From: Eremophila alpestris peregrina
Lineage: Eukaryota > Chordata > Aves > Passeriformes > Alaudidae
NCBI GenBank assembly: GCA_009792885.1
Contig: WMCF01000021.1
Span: forward strand, 3,734,256 to 3,798,255
Reading direction: 5' to 3'
Length of the DNA stretch: 64,000 nucleotides
Below are positions 13,401 through 23,270 of the stretch, in pieces (the stretch's first letter is position 1; every line of letters begins with the position of its first letter). The position numbers were made by a program, and so were the translations under genes. The notes under the pieces were generated by a model. That model had not been told where the DNA came from. It saw nothing but the letters and a program-made list of their open reading frames with translations, and searched no databases.

Positions 13401-14164
13401 TAATTATACTGATTCTACTGAGCTGACTAGATCCTTTTGCCAAGCCATGATGCTGAAGTACTATGAAATAAGAACAGAACCTCAGTAATACTCTAAGTTC
13501 TGCCTCTTAAAAAAGTTCTAGTTTCTAAATTTCTTGAATATTGATTTGGGAGCTTCCCAGAGTGCACTATGTTTTTTTTAGAATAAGGCCATAATAACTG
13601 TGGTTGAAAATAAATGCCGTGGCAAAAAATATTCTTGAAGTGTTTGTAATGATGCAAAGAAAATGAATCTGTGTATTTTTGCCCCAGACCTATGCAACTA
13701 TTTAACACTGATTATAAGCTTAAATGCCCATAATGTAATGTCAGCTTTTCAATCCAGCACTTGTTTCTGAAAGTAGCCAGCTCTGGGGTTTAAACACTGC
13801 AGAGGTTGAAAAGAACAGGGTGTAGGGAGGCAAACTGCTCCTTTGGTGTGTTGTGCTGCTTCAGACCTCACATTTAGGTGCTCTGAACTGCACACACCCC
13901 TCTCTTCTCTAAGTAGCAAATTTATGCTCCTAATGTTTGCCCCTGTGACCCGTGCCTAGGCTGGGTGCCTGAACCCGCCTTGCAGGGATGATGTGATGAC
14001 AAGATGACATCTTTTTAACGTCAAATGCTGCTTTCCATGGCAGATGGCCACCAGGGAGGAAGAGCAGGCTGTGCATGGGAGCAGGGCAGCACTCTGGGCA
14101 CGGTGTGTGTCTGGGGCTGGGACTGGCAGGGTCCCTGCAGGGCGGGTCCTGGAGCAGCCCCGGG
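10481..14164. other. Non-coding stretch with one GC-richer patch
   Basis: A moderately GC-rich patch continues to about 10790 and permits a 174-codon open frame on the minus strand (10432-10956). I do not accept it as a gene because its composition is low-complexity (Ser/Pro/Gly-rich), it resembles no known family and it has no splice or promoter context. The rest is AT-rich sequence without a recognisable repeat. The only site singled out is the X-box-like palindrome at 11642-11654. Confidence 0.55.
11642..11654. promoter_or_regulatory. RFX X-box-like palindrome
   Basis: GTTGCTAAGCAAC is a 13-bp inverted repeat with 6-bp arms around one central base. It fits the X-box consensus bound by RFX-family winged-helix factors (GTNRCC, short spacer, RGYAAC) except for one position per arm. 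RFX factors act on ciliary, neural and MHC class II promoters and enhancers. A single site in a repeat-poor stretch is suggestive only. Confidence 0.3.
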
Positions 14165-14252
14165 AGCTGCAGTGTCACTGATGCCTTTCCCTGGGTTTTA
14201 AAAACTGAGAGCCAGACAAGGTTAAAGAATAAGGGGTTTTACCTTGGTATTT

Positions 14253-14268
14253 CATAAGGATCCTTATG
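14253..14268. repeat. Perfect 16-bp palindrome
   Basis: CATAAGGATCCTTATG equals its own reverse complement. It lies in the part of the putative LTR where R/U5 RNA hairpins are common, so it may have formed a stem in the retroviral transcript. That role is inference. Confidence 0.8.
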
Positions 14269-14521
14269 GTGCAGTTTCCCAAGGTGGGATGTGCTGCAGT
14301 GCACACACACGATGGATCACATATACAATTTATAGACCTTACAAATCATCATGTCTAACAAGGATGCCCCAATGGGAGGCCTGGATGAGTGATATTCCCT
14401 CACCTGAGGAATTCCCCCCTGGATCGGCCAAATCTCCAGTTTACAGGATGCCTCCTAGAGGGGGCCTTGGTTTCCCGAGATAGCTTAGGGTTTTCCAGTC
14501 TCCCAGTACAAGACCTTTAGG

Positions 14522-14562
14522 ATCATCCTGGCATCACCAATAAAATCATCCTGGCATCACCA
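14522..14562. repeat. Two-copy tandem repeat, 23-bp period
   Basis: atcatcctggcatcacca occurs at 14522-14539 and again, identical, at 14545-14562, separated by ataaa. It sits at the 5' edge (minus orientation) of the putative LTR and may be either an internal U3 duplication or part of the LTR boundary. Confidence 0.8.
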
Positions 14563-14564
14563 CC

Positions 14565-14938
14565 CCGCAAAGGCTTCCAGAGGCTGCTGCTGGCCAGTGA
14601 CCCCCAGGGGGATTTTCCTGCAGAGGCACAGCCCAGCTGGAGGGTGCTGTGTCCTGCCCCGCCCTGCCCTGCCCTGCCCGTGGGTGTCCCCTTGGCAGCA
14701 GAGGTGACACTGGGAGCAGCTGCTGCCCGGCTCCGTGGGTGTGACAGCAGAGGCACCCGGACAGCCCGGGGCTGGAAGGCTGCGGGCGGCACCGCTCAGC
14801 TCTGCCTGTCATTTGAACGGAGCATTATGGAAATCAAATGGAGTGGCTGTTAAATTAGAGCTTAAGAAGGTAATGCCTTCAGGTAATGTCCGTGCAGCCA
14901 AGCCACTGGATTTTAAAGAATTATAGCATTTGTTATTT

Positions 14939-14940
<2 letters not shown>
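14565..14940. other. GC-rich block with short CCCTG tandem
   Basis: This is the most GC-rich piece of the window and contains several CpGs. A degenerate (CCCTG)n tandem lies at about 14653-14679. Overlapping frames on both strands are open only because stop codons are rare in such composition. It directly precedes the homopolymer and gap, and GC-rich DNA next to a homopolymer is a classic short-read dropout site. Confidence 0.6.

Positions 14941-14970
<30 letters not shown>
14941..14970. repeat. T30 homopolymer at gap edge
   Basis: Thirty uninterrupted T residues, followed by 14 ordinary bases and then the N run. The length is probably unreliable because assemblers collapse or slip on such runs. 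Confidence 0.95.
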
Positions 14971-14984
14971 CCGTAGGAAATACA

Positions 14985-15010
14985 NNNNNNNNNNNNNNNN
15001 NNNNNNNNNN
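14985..15010. other. Assembly gap (26 N)
   Basis: Twenty-six N characters. The left edge has T30 plus 14 bases and the right edge starts with A14. The size is an estimate by the assembler, not a measured sequence, and the missing DNA could be longer, for example the body or tail of a young insertion. Confidence 0.99.
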
Positions 15011-15024
15011 AAAAAAAAAAAAAA
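15011..15024. repeat. A14 homopolymer at gap edge
   Basis: Fourteen A residues directly abut the gap on its right. Together with T30 on the left they are complementary homopolymers facing each other, which can arise from a misjoined or inverted read or from two retroposon tails. Confidence 0.9.
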
Positions 15025-17936
15025 CCCAACTAAATCAAAACCCCTAATTATTGACTTCCCTGAGGAAGACACCCTGACAGCTCCCCACACAAAGAATTTA
15101 ACAGTACTGGAGTAGGGCAGCACCAGCAGTCACAGAGCAGAACAGCTTATCACAGACCCTTTCTCAAGGAAAATTAGACTCACTTTTACATCCTGTGGGA
15201 AAAGAAGTGACTTTTCAATGGGGCTTGCAATAAAGAAGGATTTTCTCAGAATGGAAAATCTGAAAAATCTTCTGCGTTCTCAAATCTCAATAGGAAGTAT
15301 CTTGGATATTCATTTAAATACCAGTTTTTATGAAAGAATCTCATTCTGAAAGAAACATATAATTTTAGAATGATCTGATTTTATTGATTTTGTGTCCGTA
15401 TTAGCTTTGAGGGTTGCTTAATAAAAATCTACTCCAGAAAATGAAACCACTTTGCTAAGATTAATCTATTCATTATATACTTTTAACTAGAGCAATTACT
15501 AAAATTTCAAAGGCATAGAAAAAGGATGAAAGTTCTAGATTAGGACTACATCATAGTTATATTTTCAATTAAAATATTTTAAATTGAAAGGCAGGTCTAG
15601 ATTTGCAAAAATTTGGGGGAAAAAAAAATTTTGCTTTAAAAAAACCTCACTCTGTTTTCTTTAAAAAAGAAATCCTACCCAAACATTCCAACTATTGTTC
15701 AAGTATTGAGAAAAACCTTCAGGCAGGGACCATTGCTGGTGCTGCAATGCAAGGTGACATTGATGTTCTGAGCAGCTGATTACAGCAGGATTGCTGGGCT
15801 CACTATGATTGCCCTAACTCAGGAGAATTTTCAAGATTTAATATTTTTCCTAGATGAAAAGCTAATTTAAATATTATTCAAATGTAAAATCTCCCAGAAA
15901 TTTGGACTGAGTCTATTGAGACATTCCAGTTTCATTTGAAGACTTTCAATGTTTTACAGTCAATTTAATCTCCCTTTTTGAAAATCTGAGTGAAAAAGGG
16001 AATTTTCTCTTTTGAAGATATGTTCTTCTCATTTCCTTACCTGTCTTCTGTTTTTCCTTCCTTGTTTGACCAGATGTGATTTTTGAGCTTTTGAATTTTT
16101 AATGTACTGGCATTTTCATGTGAATATACTGAAAATATTCCTGGGCATCTCTGTTTAAATTCCACTTGTATTTAAAATATAATTACCAGTAGTTTGGGAA
16201 AGCTCAGAATTACATATTAAACTCATGCAGAAATGCAAATACAATTCATATAAACACCCTTTCATCTGTTCCATTTTATAATACCTGGTTTACAAAATGT
16301 TTTTTATAAAAGTAGCATGCAATGAAGATAAAACCACTGCAAAAGAGAAATAATTCAGGTGAAGGAGGAGATAGTTCTTTTCCCTACAGATTTTTACTGT
16401 TGGCTGGTTTTTGTTGCCTGTTATGAGTTTGCATCAATGTCTGAAAGATACTACTGGGCTGGGTTAGTCACAGATTAGGCACTGAAATAATTCTAGGATG
16501 CTTGGTGCTTATTGAAGACTTAATTTAGTCTTTTACTGTGCTGCATTGCAAATAGTCAGATTCTGACTTCATTTACACCAAAATAAATACATATCATTAC
16601 ATTCACTTCAGAGGAACTAGTCCAATATACATTGTTAATTAAGAACAGAGTCTAATCCTCCATCAGCCTCATTTGTGGACCTCTTGGCATACATGGCCAG
16701 AGAAGCAGTTGGTAGTAGTCTTGTCCATGGTAATTGTGAGGAGAGTTTGCATTGAAGTTCTTCTGGTCATTTGTGTTTGATAAATCCCCCTGGCACCCAC
16801 CCAGGTGTGGGGCTCTCCTGGGTGCTGGGAGCACTGCAGCAGCACAGACACTCCCAGGGAATACCTGTGGCTCTGCAGGGCTTCCACACCTGGAGCATCC
16901 ACAGATTAAAGCTACACTGTGGACTTGGCCAACACCTTATAGGGCAGATATAAATCCCTTACCTTTTTTTTTTGGTATCTGGGCCATTGTAGGTGTGTAG
17001 TCCTGTCCAGGAAGCTGTGCTGTGCCAGCATGGTGGGGAGTGCTCCAGCCTTGGGAAGGATGTGCAGTCTCGGTAGCCTGAGAGAGAAAAGCTCTGGCGT
17101 GGGACCCCCTTGATATCCTGAGGAATGACAATGATTCATGTGCAAACAGACAGTTTATACTCCCTCCACAACCTTACCAGCAAGGGAAGGAAAACTTCTG
17201 TGTCTTGGCAAGAGTCCCCAGTGTAGTCAGAGCTTTGGCTGCACTTGTGTGTTTATGAATTCTAACAACTCCCTCACGAATGCTGTCACCAGATACCTGG
17301 GCTCCAGCCACACTGACTTTTCCAAATGTTTAAGCATGGTTTGCTCTTAGGAACATCCTCTCAGCTGTATTATAGTTACGATAAGCAGTAAGCTATCATG
17401 TACATGATTTTATTTTATTTACTCCTTAGCTTTTCTAGTCAAGGATGAAAAATTCATGGTGCTACTTCCAGACTTCTTGTGTTTTCTTGTGTTATGCTAT
17501 AGGGATGGCTTTACCTTTTTTTTTCCCTAAGACTTTCCTAAGATCTGAGATACAGAGCAGAGAGACACAGCAGAGGGACCACCACCACTGGAGTTAGTAC
17601 AGAATGTACATGTGGCATTTCAAAAACTATGTTTGGCCTCCTGGAGAGAGCCAGTATAATTTTTAATCTGGAAAGTATTTGAAGGGTATTTTCTGTGAAG
17701 GAAACTTTTAGCTGTGTAATATAGTTATGCAGACAAAAGTTTGCAGAAACTCTGTCTAAACAAAGTGGGGTTGTGGTATTAGGGAGAACAGAGAGATGAG
17801 GAAAAGTAGTGCTTCACTGTTTTGTTGCAAAGGAAACAAAGTGTCTCTTCATATTCTTTTGGATTAAAAGTAATGTTGCAAAAGAGAGAACTCTGAGGGA
17901 AGAATAACCAGCTCAATAGAGGAAAGAAGAAACTAC
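15025..17936. other. Non-coding stretch
   Basis: AT-rich sequence with no recognised gene or repeat. A GC-richer, CpG-poor patch at about 16790-16900 again gives overlapping short frames on both strands. Confidence 0.55.
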
Positions 17937-18086
17937 CTTTGTGTGTACCATTGGGACAAAGAGTCCACCAGTCTGACTGATAAGGCAATTAAAACTCTCC
18001 TTTTGATTTCCAAATACTTCGGCTCCATACAAATCTGCATAAGGAATTCTGAGAGGGTCAAAGGAAAAAACAGTATCTTCTCCAGG
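17937..18086 (-). CDS. Candidate internal exon, 150 bp, product unknown
   Basis: On the minus strand a pyrimidine-rich acceptor (tgctgctttccttcag, AG at 18088-18087) precedes exactly 150 bp that read without stop. The segment is followed by AAAG|GTAGTT (GT at 17936-17935). One frame is phase 0 at both ends and starts PGEDTVFSFDPLRIPYADLY. A second frame (LEKILFFPLTLSEFLMQICM...) is also open, and the plus strand has an open frame too. The acceptor is good; the donor is mediocre, with T rather than G at +5. I do not recognise either peptide. No partner exon was found nearby, so a gene on this strand would have large introns. It could be a chance open segment. Confidence 0.27.
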
Positions 18087-21000
18087 CTGAAGGAAAGCAG
18101 CAGAGTGGTAAGAACAGAACATTCCAAAGTGGCAACAGGGGAAGGAAACTACTTTCTCTAGATCACATGGAAGTTTCCAGTACACTGTTGGCAATTAGGA
18201 TTTCAGGGATGAGGCCAATTTTTGACCTAAGGGGTTCTGCTAGAAGTGTACATAAGTAAACAAAACCGACTTAAATTTTAAGTAGATGCTAAAATAATTA
18301 AAAAAAAAAAAAAAGGTGGTTTTGGAGAAGTACTGTGGAGCAGATTTATAGAATATTTTATTCCTTAGCTGTAACTCTGCAAATCCCAGGGGCATGTTTC
18401 CTTTAATCATGGTAAATTCTCTGATTGTTCATCTCAGGGTAAACACCAATTTCTGTATATCTCTGTAGACTTTCATTCCATAACAGCTCAGTTTCAGTGT
18501 GTTTCTCTCAGGGAGATAATGTGTACACTGGAAGAGTCACCCAATGACCACCCCAAAGTCACTCAGAGAACAGCCCCACTTCAGGCAGTTCATCAGCCCA
18601 GGGATGATGTCCCAGTAACCACTGCACCTGAAAACCTCCCTGCTCTGCAGACAGCCCTAAGCACTGTGTGTTCCTGTTTGACCTGCCCAGAGAACCTTTG
18701 TTTTTGCATGTTGCAGGGAGTTCCTTCCCTGTCTGTAAGGAATCACTGCTGGGTTTGCTGAGTGAGAGAAAGGGACTTTGCTTCCATTCCTGTAAGGTCA
18801 GCTTTTTGGCAGCCATACAGATTCCAGGAGAAAAAGAAGAGTCATTTTGGAATGAGGAGATATCAGGATGTTTTAAGTGCAGGAGTTGTTCTAACAGCAG
18901 GTCTTTGTTAGAAGTGAGTAATTTTTGGATGTGTCCCTGGCCTAGACTTTGTGCAGTACAGTAGCATCCAGAAATGAGCTGTGGGCAGGGTTTTTATCAC
19001 TAAATCACACAACATAGGCCAAAATTTGTGTTTTAAAACCCAAAAGTCTATGAGTAGATAAAGGGCACTATTTCAGTGTGGTTAATTTCATTACCTTATT
19101 ATAAGCTTTAAAACAAAATCCAACAACAACAAAAAAGACAAAATTACCGCTAAAACACAGCAGGTTTTTCTTCTTCAGTTTTGGAGGGAAAAAAGTTGCT
19201 TCCAGGGTGAGATTTAGCATGCCAAGACTCTGGCCAGAGCAAATTTTTAAGGCTCTATCATAAACCTCTGAAAATAGGAGTTTATAATAGAAATGCAGAC
19301 ATACAGTTAATTATATCATCATGAATGGCGCCACTATAATTAGCTAACTTCTATATGATGCCAAGTTTTAAACTATTTTACTTTTATGGCACTGGATGTC
19401 AAAAGCTATTTATTTTAGTTTCTTTCATTTTTTTCTTTTATTGTCTTACTGACCTGGCTCACCAGGTTAGGAAAATGGCTTGCAGATTTTCCTTCAGCCT
19501 GAAGAACCCTTGCAGCCTCGATGGTTAGCAGATTGCTAGAACCTGGCATGTCCAAGGGAGTGGATTCCCTGCAAAGGCAGGCAGCAGGTTATCAGCAGAA
19601 GCAGACTTCTGTGGATAACATTGGACTTGTGGTTCCCACTGAAAGGCTTATTCTGAGGTGACTGACAATCTCAGCTGGACAGAAATCTGCTAATATTTGG
19701 TATTATATATACTTTTAAGGTGATGTTTTTTTAAAAAAATGAAATATAGAGAAGAAAAGGAGCATAATCTGTTTTAGAAACACAATATTTCCTACAGGTT
19801 CAAAACCACAAAAAGGTGCTAATAACAGACCCAAAGAGTTTATGGGATGAGAAAATCTCCCTTAAGTTTCTGTTTTCAAGTAACTGTAACCCTTTTGCAG
19901 CTCATTTGCTTTTTAGGTGCTTTATAGTCCACACAGGAATGACTGTTTCACCCATCATTGAAATGCAGTTTCCTCTAGAGGGGAATACAAAAAACTCTAC
20001 AAAAATATGATCATTTACATTGCAGAGCAAAGATCAACATATTGTTCAGTTAAAGAATCAGAAGAATCTGTGAATTAACCACACATACTCAAATATTATT
20101 TAAATTGATAATCAAAGCTCAACAGATCTCATAACTGGAAGCAATCATCATAATTTGAATGCCCAAACTCTTGCCTATTTTTGAATATAAGTTAAATTTT
20201 CAGTTTTTTTTTAAAGAGAGTTTAAAATTTTATTTTATCAAACAATATCCATATGCCTATAATAGTATTCCAAAATTACTAATTATCCTTGATATTTAAC
20301 ACATCCCTGTTTACATGTGTTTATATATGTATAAGTTATGACTAATATTGATATTCTTCATACCAGTTTTCTCAATTATATTTGACAAGGATCTGAAGGT
20401 AAACCTTTAATTCAAACACACTGCACCCCACAGCCTGTTGCTCTTTGAGGATGTTCTAAATCATGCTGCCCTCCTTTTTGTCTGAGAGTGATATGTAAGG
20501 TGATGTGTTAAGACAATCCTGTTTCTGGAGTTATTTTTGTATGAGGCTATGAGAACTAGAGCTGTTCCAGGAGTGTCTGGGCAAGTGGATGTTAACAGGC
20601 TTTACAGTCTGATAGTCCAGGATGGTTTTGTCCTGTTTTCTGCTGATCTGCATTTCTTCAGATCTGCCATCTAAGTTGATTTCTCCCAATAAAACTTCTG
20701 ATGGTAATTTTTGAAGTATTTTGCTATTCAGTAAACCAACAGCACAGTAGGAATTAGCACGAACTCTTCTGCAAATTTTTGGTCCATCTTTTTCTTCTCT
20801 TGGCCACGTGCTTGTCACCTTTCCATGACAACCCTTCTTTTTGTGATCATTGTTGGCTGGGTGCAATTTTCTGGCTACAGGGAGTTTCACACATGCTATT
20901 ACCCTGTACAGAGCTGACAATGCACAGTGATGACATGAGCTCAGTTACCACACACTCCCTTATTTCATGTTGGCTTATTAAAGGCTCCTCAGGCAGGTCC

Positions 21001-23206
21001 TGCCAGCCCCCATGCATATGAGCAATCCTGCTGATGGCAGCAGAACTGCCCAAGTGTGTAAGGAATGAGGGACTGGCCACTGGGAGAAGAACACTAATTT
21101 CTGCTCAGACAGGGCATGTCAAACCAGTGGCCACCAGCCAGTGTGATGGAATTAATGAGGGGAAGCAGTAGCCAGCAGTGACAAGTTGGGATAAACTCAC
21201 AGAGTAGCACTGCCACATCCAATTACTGTATTTCATTGTTGTTCCCTGGAAATGGGGAACCCTCTGACAACCTCCATGAAAGCTGAACTGGAAACTCTGG
21301 GAATAGAAAAATACAGTGTGAGCAAAGTTTATGCTGATCCCCTTTAAAAAAGAACAAATGCTAACACAGAAAAAACCTTGCCTTTCCCTTCTGTCCTTGA
21401 CTTTGCTACAAAGTCTGCACTTAGCTGCCTCACAGGAAGTGTTAAAATAAATTGCTTTCAAATGAAAAGAAAAATAAAAGTTAGGAAAACATTTTCTAGG
21501 CCTAATTTTGTTCTGTTGGAAGCGATGCTCTTATGTTTTGATGAAAAGCATATTTTGATCTAAAATTCTTGTATAAAGCAAATTAGACTATCAAGATTCC
21601 TGAGACTACTTTAAAAAGTAAAACCTAAAGCATCTTTTTCCATGCCTAATAAGGGCATTTACTGGTAAAGGAACCAGAGAATTAGTCCAAAGAGTACAAA
21701 ACCCATGTTGATGCCAATGATATTTTACTCCATAGAATACTTCATTCAACCATAGATTCTGATACATATAAACAAAATAATAGCCTGGAGGAATGATTCA
21801 TGTGGAATTATTTAATTCTGCCTGGCAGAGTGCTACTTTTAGCTGGGAAGAATCTGCTCTCAGGCCAGTAGGCAGCAGACTCTGCAGCACAAAGCCAAAT
21901 GACATCACCAGCTCCTCTCTGAAACAAAAGGCCAACGGCATCCCCCCCTTGCTGAGTGAAAATTAGCAGCAGGTCTTTGCACTGTGCACATGCTTTGAGA
22001 GGAGGGAATTGTGTCATTGTTATTTGCTATTTCCGCAAGCTGACACTTATCTTGTAAGCACATCAACTGTTTGCTTTAGCTCCACAAGTCATTTCCTATA
22101 CATTATATCAGTTAGTCATGCTGCTCTGCATTGTGTGCAAAAGAGGTTAAATTCCACCTGCAGAGAAATAAAAGATGAAGGAGAACTATCTAAATAATTG
22201 TTTTAGAATGGGAGCAACTATTCATTTCTTTAGAAAGTAACTGTCAGTAAACTGTTTCAGACATTTGTGTCTACATTTGGAGCCAGATCAGTGCATCAAA
22301 CCCTTAAACTCCTTGAAGATAAAGTAGACCAGATCAACTCAAATTCTACCAGATTTCTAAATTAGAATCATAAGTTTCCTTGATTTTTACATCCCACAAA
22401 AGCATGCAGATCTATCTGGAGATAAACCAGAGCTGGCTAGAGATGCTAACAGAGGAAGATATCAGGGTTTTTTTTTACATACATTTAGCATGTGTAAAGA
22501 AATACATTTTTGTAATTGTTGTATTTTCACAGCTATTGCCCAGTTTTACTGACAAATGTTTGTCTGCTGCATTGTTGCTGGGGAATTGTTGTATCATTGC
22601 TAGGGAATTTGATGTAGTTTTTTTCCAGCTCTAATATCATTGCAGCTTTGCTTTTGGTTCTGCCTTTTTACAGTAATGTTTGCTTACTCTTTTTTAAATT
22701 TAATTACTGTCATGTATAGTGCTGCATTGTACATATGAGAATATACCAAACAGAACTGTAACTGCTCAAGCACAAAGGGAAAATAAGAGGGAGAAAAAGA
22801 AAGCAGAAGTATGAGGGAATAAAACATTCTTTGGCAAATAATGATGAATATTTTATTTAGCTTGGTTTGAAATCCAGTGTTGTAAGATTCTGTTAGAGAG
22901 CTAGAATATAGGCTTCTCTCAGTCTCTTGGCTCTGTAGTAAAATCCTGAAAAATGTATTTCCTTAATCCATGATTGAATACAAACTTATCAGTCAAGATT
23001 TTCACAGTCTGTAGATTTCTACAATAGAAGGAGTTCAAATACTCAAGTGACAGAGTTCACTTTTTTCTTGTTCTCACTATCTCAATTCTGTGTAACTGTA
23101 TTAACATCGCTGTTCCTCATATTTTCTTTATTTTTAAATATCCCAGGACAATATTATAAAGTCTTTGTGGAGAGAAAAGTAAAAAATTATGGTTTCAATT
23201 CTCCAG
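18087..23206. other. Non-coding stretch
   Basis: AT-rich and repeat-poor, with an A15 run at about 18300-18314. A 129-codon minus-strand frame at 20531-20920 and a 118-codon one at 21105-21461 were examined and not accepted, since neither resembles a known protein or shows convincing splice signals at both ends. Confidence 0.5.
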
Positions 23207-23270
23207 ACACTTAAGCAAGTGCTTAATTTAAAGCATGTGGGTAATCCAAATTTGCTTCAGTCATTGGCTT
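23207..23270. repeat. Relic of old amniote palindromic repeat (a)
   Basis: The segment around ttaagcaagtgcttaa (23211-23226, 7-bp inverted arms) followed by aaagcatgtgggta resembles a hairpin-forming dispersed repeat that I recall as common in turtles, crocodilians and birds. In that repeat, arms of the type cttaagcacgtgcttaa lead to a centre of the type ccattgacttcaatgg. Only one arm is left here. I do not recall the library name with certainty. Confidence 0.45.

Larger units (their letters stand above)
14165..14564 (-). mobile_element. Probable solo LTR of an avian endogenous retrovirus
   Basis: Read on the minus strand, this roughly 400-bp unit begins TGGTGATGCC, has a TATAAA-type box (gtctataaattg, rc of 14325-14340), an imperfect signal-like stretch near the palindrome CATAAGGATCCTTATG (14253-14268), and a U5-like end containing aaccttgtctggctctcag. 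Length, TG...CA-type ends and order of promoter then 3'-processing region fit an LTR. No gag, pol or env sequence adjoins it, so it would be a solo LTR from recombination between two LTRs. Boundaries are approximate, I cannot name the family, and target-site duplications are not certain. An alternative is a non-LTR repeat of similar composition. Confidence 0.4.

Noticed and set aside
14653..14679. CCCTG tandem considered as telomere-like or G-quadruplex array
   Set aside because: The unit is not TTAGGG/CCCTAA and there are only about five imperfect copies.
20531..20920. 129-codon minus-strand frame with fairly natural codon use
   Set aside because: I could not match the peptide to any family or find acceptor and donor sites at fitting positions. 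It is worth only a homology search.
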